Below the pieces are notes generated by a model. That model was not told the DNA's origin. It did no database searches and saw nothing but the letters and a program-made list of their open reading frames with translations. From Hydromicrobium sp964415365 (GTDB lineage Bacteria; Actinomycetota; Humimicrobiia; Humimicrobiales; Humimicrobiaceae), in the NCBI GenBank assembly GCA_964415365.1, contig CAYPYW010000011.1:14597-78596 (forward strand): 64,000 nt of DNA. The letters run 5' to 3'. Of this stretch, positions 25,659 through 33,747 are shown one piece after another. Numbering within the stretch: the first letter of the stretch is position 1; each line of letters begins with the position of its first letter. Made by a program: the position numbers and the translations under genes.

Positions 25659-26882
25659 TTATGATACATTTATATCCCTGCTCAAGTATCTAAGTTCTCT
25701 CTTATTCATGACAGATACAACTATTATGAGCAGTAACAGTAAGGTCAGATCTATGTATAACACACTATTCTTTGAAAAATGCTCCGACAAATACCCACTT
25801 AGATATTGAAACAGGATTACTCCCAGATAAGAAAATGCATGCAATAAACTGGAGACCATATTAGTAAACCGCGAGCCTATGTTTAGACCCATAGAAAAAG
25901 TTAAGGAGAAATTCCCGGCCACATTTACCCCAAATAAGAATATCAAAACAATCTTAACTATCAGATTAGGGGTAAAAAATACTGAAAGTAAAAAAATAAA
26001 TGATAAAGATATACCGGCCAATAGTAATCTTTTTTCTTCCATGTATTTAACCACATAATTTTTGATAAACATCCCTACCAGAGTGGCAGTGGCGTAAATA
26101 GCTAAAATCAGAGAGCTCGCACCCAGTTTAATATCCAGAGCCGAAAAGTACGAGGTGAACCAGGTATAAAATGTCTGCATAACAGAGACATAAAGAAAGG
26201 TTATAAAACCACAGAGAATAATATAAGGATGAGAGGCAACATTCTTATTAGCATTAAACAGGCCCTTTAAATTTTTTGTTACATTATCTTTCCCCGGTAT
26301 CTTTAAAAAAATTAACAGCAATATTAAAAAGACCTGAGGAATTATAAGGTAAAGAAATAAAACTTGCCATTTCATATTAATGGAAACTATCAAGCTGACC
26401 AGTAAAGGGGCAATAACAGATCCGAGTACAAACCCAGTGTTAGATATCAATATACTTTTGGCTTTGTTCTTAAAATAAAGGTTCCCAACCAGAGACAGAG
26501 TAGCTACTGCCATAGTTCCCACTCCTAACTGCAATACCGAATAAGCTATGATAAATATGCCGTAAGAATGAGAAAATAATAATCCCACGTAACTTAAAAC
26601 AGCTAGCACTGATCCGCTAAAAATTATTTTTTTAAAACCGAACAGCTCAAGCAGAAATCCAACACCTACGACAGTAACCAGTAATATAAAAGTTCCAATA
26701 GATATGGTACTTCCTATATAATCCAGGCCAATCCTTAAATCAGTGGCGATAAGAGGAATAATTGGTCCAATAATACTTGCACTTATACCCATCAGCAACC
26801 GCTGAATAAAAGAAAAAAACAAAATACTTTTTTCTATATTTATTTTATTATTTCTTGTAAAGTTGATAATTTTACTCATCAT
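25659..26882 (-). CDS. MFS transporter
   Basis: A 407-residue membrane protein with about 12 hydrophobic helices and a major-facilitator layout. GPIIPLIATDLRIGLDYIGS at the first helix pair is typical of drug/solute MFS porters. The substrate cannot be told. It sits between comEC and holA, which are usually adjacent, so it looks like an insertion into this conserved string. It is on the same strand and may ride on the com operon. Confidence 0.82.
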   Translation of the reverse strand: MMSKIINFTRNNKINIEKSILFFSFIQRLLMGISASIIGPIIPLIATDLRIGLDYIGSTISIGTFILLVTVVGVGFLLELFGFKKIIFSGSVLAVLSYVGLLFSHSYGIFIIAYSVLQLGVGTMAVATLSLVGNLYFKNKAKSILISNTGFVLGSVIAPLLVSLIVSINMKWQVLFLYLIIPQVFLILLLIFLKIPGKDNVTKNLKGLFNANKNVASHPYIILCGFITFLYVSVMQTFYTWFTSYFSALDIKLGASSLILAIYATATLVGMFIKNYVVKYMEEKRLLLAGISLSFIFLLSVFFTPNLIVKIVLIFLFGVNVAGNFSLTFSMGLNIGSRFTNMVSSLLHAFSYLGVILFQYLSGYLSEHFSKNSVLYIDLTLLLLLIIVVSVMNKRELRYLSRDINVS

Positions 26883-26971
26883 ATTTTAAAAAATTCTAAT
26901 TTTGTAGACCAGGATTTTAGATTCATGCTTTAGCTATCCTTTATTAAAATCACTAAGGTATAACATATACT

Positions 26972-28579
26972 TTAAAATTCCCCCTTTCCAATATTAGTTC
27001 TTTTTATGATCATATAAATCACAAACAATATGATCAAAAATACCATATAGTAAACTATCACATTTTTTACTGTAAAACTATCAAAACTTATAACACAAAA
27101 ATCAAACTTACTTAAAATTTTAACTGTCTTTAAAATACATTCAAAAACAATAGCACTCAAATTCAGGAAAGGACTTCCTGCAGGGGGCCAAATTATAATA
27201 ATGAAAGAAGAAACCATAAGAATTAAAAGGAGGATATAAAATGCCGGTATTATCAGCACGTTAACCAGCGGCGAAATTAAAGAAACTTCCCCGAAAAAAT
27301 AAGCCGAAACTGGAAATAATACTGCCTGAATGGACAAAGTAATGAGAGCAATTTTAATAAAAAATCTCACTCCTCGATTTAGAGATGTGAAAATATTCTT
27401 AACCAATCTCAATACAAATGGGTGGACAAAAACCAGTGCAGCTATTGAGCCATATGACATCCAGAACCCCAAATCGTAAAGAAAATAAGGATTATAAATA
27501 ATTATCATAATATAGGAAAGATACAGTAAAATTTTAAGACTGTGTTCCCTGTTCCATCTTCTGGCCAGAAGTATAAAAATAACCATAACTGAAGCTCTCA
27601 GCATACTGGCTCTTTCTCCAACCAAAAAATTATAAATAATTAAAAAAACAATCACAGCCCAGAGCATGAAATTGGATGACCTTACCTTTTTAAATACCAA
27701 ACAAATCAAAGACACAAAAAAAGAAAGATGCAACCCTGAAATAGCAAACAGATGATATAATCCGCACCTTTTAAAAGCTTTTGTTAGGTATTCAGGCACA
27801 TTATTTCTATTTCCTAAAATTACTGCCTCGGCTATACATGCATCTTCGCTTTTCAGGTTCCTGTAAAAAGCATTTTTCAGACAACCATATAACCTCTTTC
27901 TAAAACTGAATATTTTATAGCTTAAATTACTGCATTCAATTTCTTTCACATCCTCATAATCAGCCTTGAAGATTATCCCGTTATACTTGCCAGCAGTTAT
28001 ATATTTGGAATTATTTTTTCCAAGACTTCCTACCAATCTAAAGTAATCGTCTCTTATGATGAAATCGCTGTTTTTACCCGATAATCTTATATTTAAAAGC
28101 TCCTTTATATTCAAAAAATTATCGGAATTCTGTTTACAGCTAAAAGCATGTACCTTATCCACTTCAAGCAAAAAATCCAGATGGCCGTATTTATATTTGG
28201 GATGATTGGATACTCTGCCCTCTATTACGATATTATTTCCGGCTGATTCTTCACTCTCGTAGAATAGCAGAAATACATTTTCATTTTCATTATACTTAAA
28301 AACACTTATGACTAAATTTCCTATAATAAACAAAGTCAAAAATGGAATTATGACAAGAATCGTAAATCTTGTAGTATTTTCTTCATACAGGATTCTTCGG
28401 GTCTTTAATATCGCCGCAATCATAAGTAGTATAACAAATGCAATCCCGGCCGTGGTTATATAGATATTATATAAATCATATCTGGTTCCAGTATATATTC
28501 CTGCAGTAAGTCCTGCAGTCCAGAAAAAATAAAATTCTCCAAGAAACAGTGGTAATATTTTCCCCTTTACATTATTCAA
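26972..28579 (-). CDS. comEC: ComEC/Rec2-family competence protein, membrane part only
   Basis: A 535-residue polytopic membrane protein. The N-terminal helices and the soluble DUF4131-like part (residues about 100-230) precede the Competence domain with HLFAISGLHLSFF, the family hallmark. ComEC forms the inner-membrane DNA uptake channel. The C-terminal metallo-beta-lactamase-like domain found in long ComEC proteins is missing; the protein ends after its last helix. Its start overlaps the end of comEA by 4 bases. Confidence 0.88.
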   Translation of the reverse strand: MNNVKGKILPLFLGEFYFFWTAGLTAGIYTGTRYDLYNIYITTAGIAFVILLMIAAILKTRRILYEENTTRFTILVIIPFLTLFIIGNLVISVFKYNENENVFLLFYESEESAGNNIVIEGRVSNHPKYKYGHLDFLLEVDKVHAFSCKQNSDNFLNIKELLNIRLSGKNSDFIIRDDYFRLVGSLGKNNSKYITAGKYNGIIFKADYEDVKEIECSNLSYKIFSFRKRLYGCLKNAFYRNLKSEDACIAEAVILGNRNNVPEYLTKAFKRCGLYHLFAISGLHLSFFVSLICLVFKKVRSSNFMLWAVIVFLIIYNFLVGERASMLRASVMVIFILLARRWNREHSLKILLYLSYIMIIIYNPYFLYDLGFWMSYGSIAALVFVHPFVLRLVKNIFTSLNRGVRFFIKIALITLSIQAVLFPVSAYFFGEVSLISPLVNVLIIPAFYILLLILMVSSFIIIIWPPAGSPFLNLSAIVFECILKTVKILSKFDFCVISFDSFTVKNVIVYYMVFLIILFVIYMIIKRTNIGKGEF

Positions 28580-29373
28580 ATGGAAACAAAATGTTCAATT
28601 TCTTCATATTTTTTTTCTCCGATACCTGTAACATTTTTTAATTCTTCTTTTTCCTTAAAAGATCCATTCCTTCTCCTATATTCAATGATGTTATTTGCAA
28701 TCACAGGGCCGATTCCAGGCAGAGATTCCAGTTCCTTTGAACTTGCAGTATTGATATTTACCAACCTGTTTTCAGAGGAATTATAATCATCTAAATAATC
28801 GTCTATAAAAAATGAAGAGTTACTATCCCTGATCTCTTCCTGAGACGGAATGTATATTCTCTGTCCATCAGCTACAATCTGGGCCAGATTAACAATCTCA
28901 AGACATGCATTTTCGGACTGCCCACCCGCAAGCTCCAGAAGGTCTATTATTCTTGCCCCATCTTCTATCTCGTAAACACCAGGATTTTTAACTTCACCAC
29001 ATATATAGGCTTTTATAATCTTCTTATCATACGATAAATTATCGGAATCATCGGTATTTTCATCACCTTCTAAATTATTCTTTCCCGAATATTCTCCTTT
29101 ACTATCAGATAATTTGCCTATCTCATCAGTTCCACCAATAGATTCATTCGACTCAACGCTCCCGGTACTATATTCTGAATAATAACTTTTAAGGATATTC
29201 TCTTTCCTTTTTATTTCCACTCGCTGGTTTATATAAATAATGGTAAATAAAGCTACAATTAAAAAAAGTGAGCAAAAGATTGCCAGACAAAAATGTCTCC
29301 CCTTCTTATATTTAACTTTATCGATAAGGAATCTCACCCTGCTTATTTTTTCTTTTACATCCAGTAAACTCAT
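28576..29373 (-). CDS. comEA: ComEA-family DNA-binding protein
   Basis: A 265-residue protein with one N-terminal membrane helix (about residues 28-48), an acidic Ser/Gly-rich linker, and an SLBB domain (KAYICGEVKNPGVYEIEDG and RIYIPSQEE). Two helix-hairpin-helix motifs close the protein (LVNINTASSKELESLPGIGPVIANNIIEYR). It is expected to sit outside the membrane and hand double-stranded DNA to ComEC. It is directly coupled to comEC. An 11-bp inverted repeat lies just upstream. Confidence 0.92.
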   Translation of the reverse strand: MSLLDVKEKISRVRFLIDKVKYKKGRHFCLAIFCSLFLIVALFTIIYINQRVEIKRKENILKSYYSEYSTGSVESNESIGGTDEIGKLSDSKGEYSGKNNLEGDENTDDSDNLSYDKKIIKAYICGEVKNPGVYEIEDGARIIDLLELAGGQSENACLEIVNLAQIVADGQRIYIPSQEEIRDSNSSFFIDDYLDDYNSSENRLVNINTASSKELESLPGIGPVIANNIIEYRRRNGSFKEKEELKNVTGIGEKKYEEIEHFVSI

Positions 29374-29389
29374 ATAGTAACATTTATAT

Positions 29390-29425
29390 ATTTATGCTAT
29401 TATATATTTGCACTATAGCATAAAT
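29390..29425. repeat. 11-bp inverted repeat between comEA and the toxin-antitoxin genes
   Basis: ATTTATGCTAT (29390-29400) and ATAGCATAAAT (29415-29425) are exact inverted copies around a 14-base spacer. It is 17 bp before the comEA start in the divergent comEA/antitoxin gap and may be an operator for either side. Confidence 0.5.
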
Positions 29426-29459
29426 TGGAAAAATCTTGAAGACTTTTTTATTATTTGAT

Positions 29460-29507
29460 TTTATTTATAACTTTGGTTATAATTTTGGTATAACTTTTAG
29501 TATAAAC
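29460..29507 (+). repeat. Four 12-bp tandem degenerate repeats before the antitoxin gene
   Basis: Four consecutive 12-mers follow TTT-N3-(T/A)-ATAA-like spacing: TTTATTTATAAC, TTTGGTTATAAT, TTTGGTATAACT, TTTAGTATAAAC. They end about 18 bp before the antitoxin ATG and include a TATAAT hexamer. RHH antitoxins bind short tandem sites to autoregulate, so this is a plausible operator. Confidence 0.45.
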
Positions 29508-29525
29508 ATGTAATTGGGTTAGACA

Positions 29526-29783
29526 ATGCAAATAGTAAAAACTGGTATTTCCATAAACAAAAAGCTTTTCGATAAAGCTGAGGAACTGGCATCAAAATTA
29601 GATATCTCTCGAAGTAAATTATTCCAGCTTGCCGTCGAAAATTATATCAGGCAGTATGAAAACATGCAGATTCTGGAAAAATTAAATAATATTTATTCTG
29701 ATGGAATTACCAGAGAGGAGAAAAATTTACAAACTCTTATGAAATCCTATCGCAAAAGAATTGTCGAGGATAAATGGAAATAA
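29526..29783 (+). CDS. Ribbon-helix-helix antitoxin (MazE-like)
   Basis: An 85-residue protein. An N-terminal strand (QIVKTGISINKKLFDKAEELA) and helices (SRSKLFQLAVENYIRQYE) match RHH/CopG-type DNA-binding antitoxins. The basic, polar C-terminal tail (LMKSYRKRIVEDKWK) would bind the toxin. It overlaps the toxin start by 10 bases, typical of a type II pair. It should repress its own promoter through the repeats upstream. Confidence 0.82.
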   Translation: MQIVKTGISINKKLFDKAEELASKLDISRSKLFQLAVENYIRQYENMQILEKLNNIYSDGITREEKNLQTLMKSYRKRIVEDKWK

Positions 29784-30130
29784 ATCAGGGTGATGTATTC
29801 TGGATAAATCTCGGAGAGCCCGAAGGCTCTGAACCAGGTTATATCCATCCTTTTGTTGTTATCCAGAATAATATTTTTAATAAGAGTCGCATTAATACAG
29901 TTGTGGTTTGCTTCATTACCTCAAATCTAAGAAGAGCCGGATCCCCCGGAAATGTTTTACTTTCATCTGGCGAAGCAAATCTCCCAAAGCAAAGTGTTGT
30001 CAATATATCTCAAATATACACCGTTGATAAAAAAGATTTAGGGGAAAAAATCGGGACACTCGGAGCAAATAGAATTCAGGAAATAATAAACGGCCTGAAC
30101 TTGCTTTTAGAACCAAGAGATATAATTTAA
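29774..30130 (+). CDS. MazF/PemK-family mRNA interferase toxin
   Basis: A 118-residue protein with the MazF fold signatures: INQGDVFWINLGEPEGSEPGYIHPFVVIQN at the start, VVVCFITSNLRRA in the core and LPKQSVVNISQIYTVDK in the second half. MazF toxins cleave RNA at short sites when their antitoxin is degraded. The conserved GDVFW motif and the catalytic Arg/Thr region appear intact. It is coupled to the antitoxin gene and forms, with the PfpI-family gene, an insertion between comEA and leuS. Confidence 0.9.
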   Translation: MEINQGDVFWINLGEPEGSEPGYIHPFVVIQNNIFNKSRINTVVVCFITSNLRRAGSPGNVLLSSGEANLPKQSVVNISQIYTVDKKDLGEKIGTLGANRIQEIINGLNLLLEPRDII

Positions 30131-30167
30131 ATTTCTTTAGAAAACATTTAAAAGAGGAGGGTATAGA

Positions 30168-30683
30168 ATGATTAAAAAAATATTTTTACTGATAGAAAAT
30201 GAGTACAGAGATGAAGAAGCGATCTATCCTTACTATAGATTTAAAGAAGCTGGTTATGAAGTAAAAGTTGTAGGTCCGGAAACGGGAAAAGAATATAAAG
30301 GTAAATTCGGAACAGTTATAAAATCAAATCTCTCTGCTTCAGAAGCCGAATTGGATGATGTAGTTGCAGTAATTATTCCCGGGGGAAATGCGCCTGACAA
30401 AATGAGGATTGTAAAAGATATGGTTGATCTGGTCAAAAAAGCTTTCCTCCAGAATAAGATTATTGCAGCAATCTGCCATGGAGGATGGATGCTGGTTGAA
30501 GCCGACATAGTTAAAGGTAAGAAAGTCACCGGTTATAAAGCGATAGCTACCGATTTAAAAAATGCCGGAGGGCAGTATATAGATAAAGAAGTGGTAGTGG
30601 ATGGTAACCTTGTAACATCAAGAATACCCGATGATCTACCTGCATTCTGTGGGTCGATACTGGATCTTCTAAAAAATTCATAG
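30168..30683 (+). CDS. DJ-1/PfpI-family protein
   Basis: A 171-residue protein of the DJ-1/PfpI superfamily. It shows LLIENEYRDEEAIYPYYRFKEAGYEV, VVAVIIPGGNAPDKMR and the nucleophile elbow AAICHGGWMLVEA (C103-H104). ITSRIPDDLPAF near the C-terminus is as in Pyrococcus PfpI and YhbO/YraA proteins. Members are proposed proteases, glyoxalases or deglycases; the biochemical role is debated. GGAGG lies before ATG 30168. It follows the toxin by 37 bp and may be cotranscribed with it. A weak GTAGA/TCTAC hairpin lies after it. Confidence 0.85.
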   Translation: MIKKIFLLIENEYRDEEAIYPYYRFKEAGYEVKVVGPETGKEYKGKFGTVIKSNLSASEAELDDVVAVIIPGGNAPDKMRIVKDMVDLVKKAFLQNKIIAAICHGGWMLVEADIVKGKKVTGYKAIATDLKNAGGQYIDKEVVVDGNLVTSRIPDDLPAFCGSILDLLKNS

Positions 30684-30748
30684 TAAAAGAACGATAATAA
30701 GTGTAGAATATTTTTCTCTACCTAAATTATCCGCCTTATCTGCTTTTT

Positions 30749-33301
30749 TTATTTCACTACAATATTAATAAGCTTATTAGGCACCACTATCTCTTTAATA
30801 ATCTTTTTACCGCTGGTATAATTTTTTACTTTCTCCGATAGAAAGGCATACTTCTTTATTTCTTCCACAGGGGTATCTACCGGTAAGTCCATCCTGTCTC
30901 TGAGCTTCCCATTAACTTGAAATACAATAGTGACCAGTTCTTCCCTGGCAATTTCCTGATCATAATCCGGCCACTTTACCCTATGAATACTTCCTGTATT
31001 CCCGGCTTTAAGCCATAGCTCTTCAGCAATAAAAGGAGCAATGGGAGAAAGAAGTATCAGTAATTTCATGGTCAATTCTTTTATCAGGGCAGTATTCTTT
31101 TTACTGTCTGCAACTTCCTCCTGGTACCTATAAATTAAATTAACCAGTTCCATAATAACACTTATGGCAGTATTAAAATTAAACCTGACCAGGATATCAC
31201 TGGTCACCTTTTTTATGGTCTGATGTAATTTTCTATATAACTCTATTTCCAGACCGCTTAATCTGGCATCCTTTAATTTATCCTTAATATCTTCACTGGA
31301 ATATCCCTGGCTATTTACTTTATTATTAGTCGACTCTACATTATTGATTAGTTCAATATTTTTGATAACAAGTCTCCATACCCTGCTTAAAAACCTGCTT
31401 GACCCTTCTACCCCACTGTCACTCCAATCTACAGGACTATCGGCCGGCCCCATAAAAAGTATATATAATCTTAACGTATCTGCCCCGTACTTATTGTAAA
31501 TCTCGGACGGATTTACTATATTGCCTTTGGACTTCGACATTTTCTGGCCGCCTAAATTCACAATACCGTGGGGAAAATACTTTACAAAGGGTTCCTTGAA
31601 TTTTAATAATCCGCTGTCATAAAGAACTTTAATAAAAAACCTGGCATATATAAGGTGCATACTGGCATGCTCTATCCCTCCTATATACTGATCTACCGGC
31701 ATCCAGTAATCTACCTCCTTACTGTCAAAGGCAACCTTATCATTATGCGGGCTGCAGTACTTCAAGAAATACCAGGAGGAACAAACAAAAGTATCCATGG
31801 TATCTGTTTCTCTCTTTGCCTTACCTCCGCACTTCGGACAGGTAGTATTTGCAAACTGTTCACAATAGAACAGTGGAGATAAGCCCTTCGGTCTGAAATC
31901 CACATCATAGGGGAGCAGTACCGGTAAATCCTTCTCCGGTACCGGAACTATACCACACCTGTCACAGTAAATAATAGGAATTGGTGCACCCCAATATCTT
32001 TGTCTTGAAATCAGCCAGTCTCTCAACTTATAATTCACATGAAATTTTCCTATACCATTTTCTTCAAGATATGAAGTTACATCCTTTTTCCCTTTCTCCG
32101 AATCAGTACCGCTGAACTTCCCGGAATTTACCATTATTCCTTCCTCAATGTAAGCAGCATTCAGTCTGCTGTGAGTTTCACCATCAGGAGATATTACCTC
32201 TCTTATAGGAATACCATATTTTGATGCAAATTCAAAATCCCTCTGGTCATGGGCAGGAACTGCCATTATGGCGCCAGTTCCGTACTCCAGCAAAACATAA
32301 TTAGCTATCCATACTGGAACTTCCTGGCCGTTCAGGGGATTTGTTACATATCTTCCTGTGAAGCAACCAATTTTTTCGGTTTCAGCGGAACCCCGCTCGA
32401 TATCACTCTGTCCGGAAATTATATTTTTAACCCTTTTAATTTCCTTTTTATAATCTTCGCCACTTACAATTTTATTTACAAGTGGATGTTCCGGAGCAAG
32501 GATAAAAAAAGTGACTCCAAACAATGTATCCGGCCTTGTAGTAAATACCGGAATTGAAATACCTTCACTGCCGGAAAGTTTAAAATCAACTATAGCTCCT
32601 TCGCTTCTCCCGATCCAATTCTGCTGAATAGTAAGAACTCTCTCTGGCCACCCTTCTTCCAGAAGCTTCATATCATCAAGAAGCCTCTGCGCATAATTTG
32701 AGATCTTAAAAAACCACTGGGATAATATCCTTTTCTCAACCAGGCTATCACATCTCTCACACCTGCCTGAGATAACCTGCTCGTTTGCCAGGACAGTTTG
32801 ACATGAATTACACCAGTTGACCGGTGCCTCTTTTTTTTCCGCCAGACCCATTTTGTAAAATAACAGGAAAAACCACTGTGTCCACTTGTAATAACTAGGG
32901 TCAGAAGTTATAATTTCATCGCCAAAATCGTAACTCATTCCCATTCGCTTAAGAGCTTTTCTCATTCTATCGATATTAGCCATAGTACTTTCTTTTGGGT
33001 GCATACCACTTTTTATGGCTGCATTCTCTGCCGGAAGTCCAAAAGCATCAAAACCTATGGGATGAAGGATATTATATCCGCTCCTTGAAAGAACCTTTGC
33101 TATGACATCGCCAATAATATAATTTCTTGCATGGCCCATATGAGGTTCCCCGGAAGGGTATGGAAACATCTCCAACACGTAATACTTTGGATCACTTCTA
33201 TCGGATTTAAGAGAATATATTTTTTCTCTCTCCCATTTTTCAGTTAACTTTCCTTCTATTTCTTTCGGTCTGTAAAACTCATTTACTGATACTTTTTCCA
33301 A
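30749..33301 (-). CDS. leuS: Leucyl-tRNA synthetase
   Basis: A class I synthetase of 850 residues from the chosen start. HMGH (54-57) and KMSKS (587-591) form the ATP site. The editing CP1 domain with TTRPDTLFGVTF and the WCNSCQTVL zinc-type region are present, as is a C-terminal anticodon-binding and tail region. The start is uncertain. TTG 33301 follows AAAGGA by six bases and gives MEKVSVNEFYRPKEIE, a normal N-terminus. In-frame TTG 33328 and GTG 33322 have no properly spaced ribosome site. It lies 45 bp after rsfS. Confidence 0.96.
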   Translation of the reverse strand: MEKVSVNEFYRPKEIEGKLTEKWEREKIYSLKSDRSDPKYYVLEMFPYPSGEPHMGHARNYIIGDVIAKVLSRSGYNILHPIGFDAFGLPAENAAIKSGMHPKESTMANIDRMRKALKRMGMSYDFGDEIITSDPSYYKWTQWFFLLFYKMGLAEKKEAPVNWCNSCQTVLANEQVISGRCERCDSLVEKRILSQWFFKISNYAQRLLDDMKLLEEGWPERVLTIQQNWIGRSEGAIVDFKLSGSEGISIPVFTTRPDTLFGVTFFILAPEHPLVNKIVSGEDYKKEIKRVKNIISGQSDIERGSAETEKIGCFTGRYVTNPLNGQEVPVWIANYVLLEYGTGAIMAVPAHDQRDFEFASKYGIPIREVISPDGETHSRLNAAYIEEGIMVNSGKFSGTDSEKGKKDVTSYLEENGIGKFHVNYKLRDWLISRQRYWGAPIPIIYCDRCGIVPVPEKDLPVLLPYDVDFRPKGLSPLFYCEQFANTTCPKCGGKAKRETDTMDTFVCSSWYFLKYCSPHNDKVAFDSKEVDYWMPVDQYIGGIEHASMHLIYARFFIKVLYDSGLLKFKEPFVKYFPHGIVNLGGQKMSKSKGNIVNPSEIYNKYGADTLRLYILFMGPADSPVDWSDSGVEGSSRFLSRVWRLVIKNIELINNVESTNNKVNSQGYSSEDIKDKLKDARLSGLEIELYRKLHQTIKKVTSDILVRFNFNTAISVIMELVNLIYRYQEEVADSKKNTALIKELTMKLLILLSPIAPFIAEELWLKAGNTGSIHRVKWPDYDQEIAREELVTIVFQVNGKLRDRMDLPVDTPVEEIKKYAFLSEKVKNYTSGKKIIKEIVVPNKLINIVVK

Positions 33302-33345
33302 CCTTAATCCTTTCCGGAACACCTCCAACCAACGTTAATTTTATG

Positions 33346-33747
33346 CTAATTCCATTTTATTTCTTTAGAATCTCTCCACAACTTTTCAAGCTGGTAATAT
33401 TCCCGGAATTCGTTTGTAAAAATGTGAATCACAAAATCATCATAATCAACCAGAATCCAGTTTCCTTCAGCCAATCCACTTTTGTTAATGGGATACCAGT
33501 TATTACTTTTTAAACTAACACAGATTTCTTCTTCTATTCTTCTTGTCAATCTGGTATTTTTTGCGCTGATTATTATGAAGTAATCAGTGATAATTAACCT
33601 TGATCTCATATCCAGGATTTTTATATAATCCGCTTTTTTCCCGTCCGCTATTCTGGCAACTGTCTTTACTGCTTCGACTGTATCTTTTAATTTAGATTTC
33701 AGATCAACTCCCTTTGCTATTTTTTTATCACTGATTTGTATAATCAC
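33346..33747 (-). CDS. rsfS: Ribosomal silencing factor RsfS
   Basis: A 133-residue protein of the RsfS/Iojap family: KKADYIKILDMRSRLIITDYFIIISAKNTR, then GNWILVDYDDFVIHIFTNEFREYYQLEKLW, which is the family signature. It binds ribosomal protein L14 and blocks subunit joining in stationary phase. Its start overlaps the end of the LCP-fold gene by 20 bases. The order nadD, yqeK, LCP, rsfS, leuS is conserved in Gram-positive bacteria. Confidence 0.95.
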   Translation of the reverse strand: MIIQISDKKIAKGVDLKSKLKDTVEAVKTVARIADGKKADYIKILDMRSRLIITDYFIIISAKNTRLTRRIEEEICVSLKSNNWYPINKSGLAEGNWILVDYDDFVIHIFTNEFREYYQLEKLWRDSKEIKWN

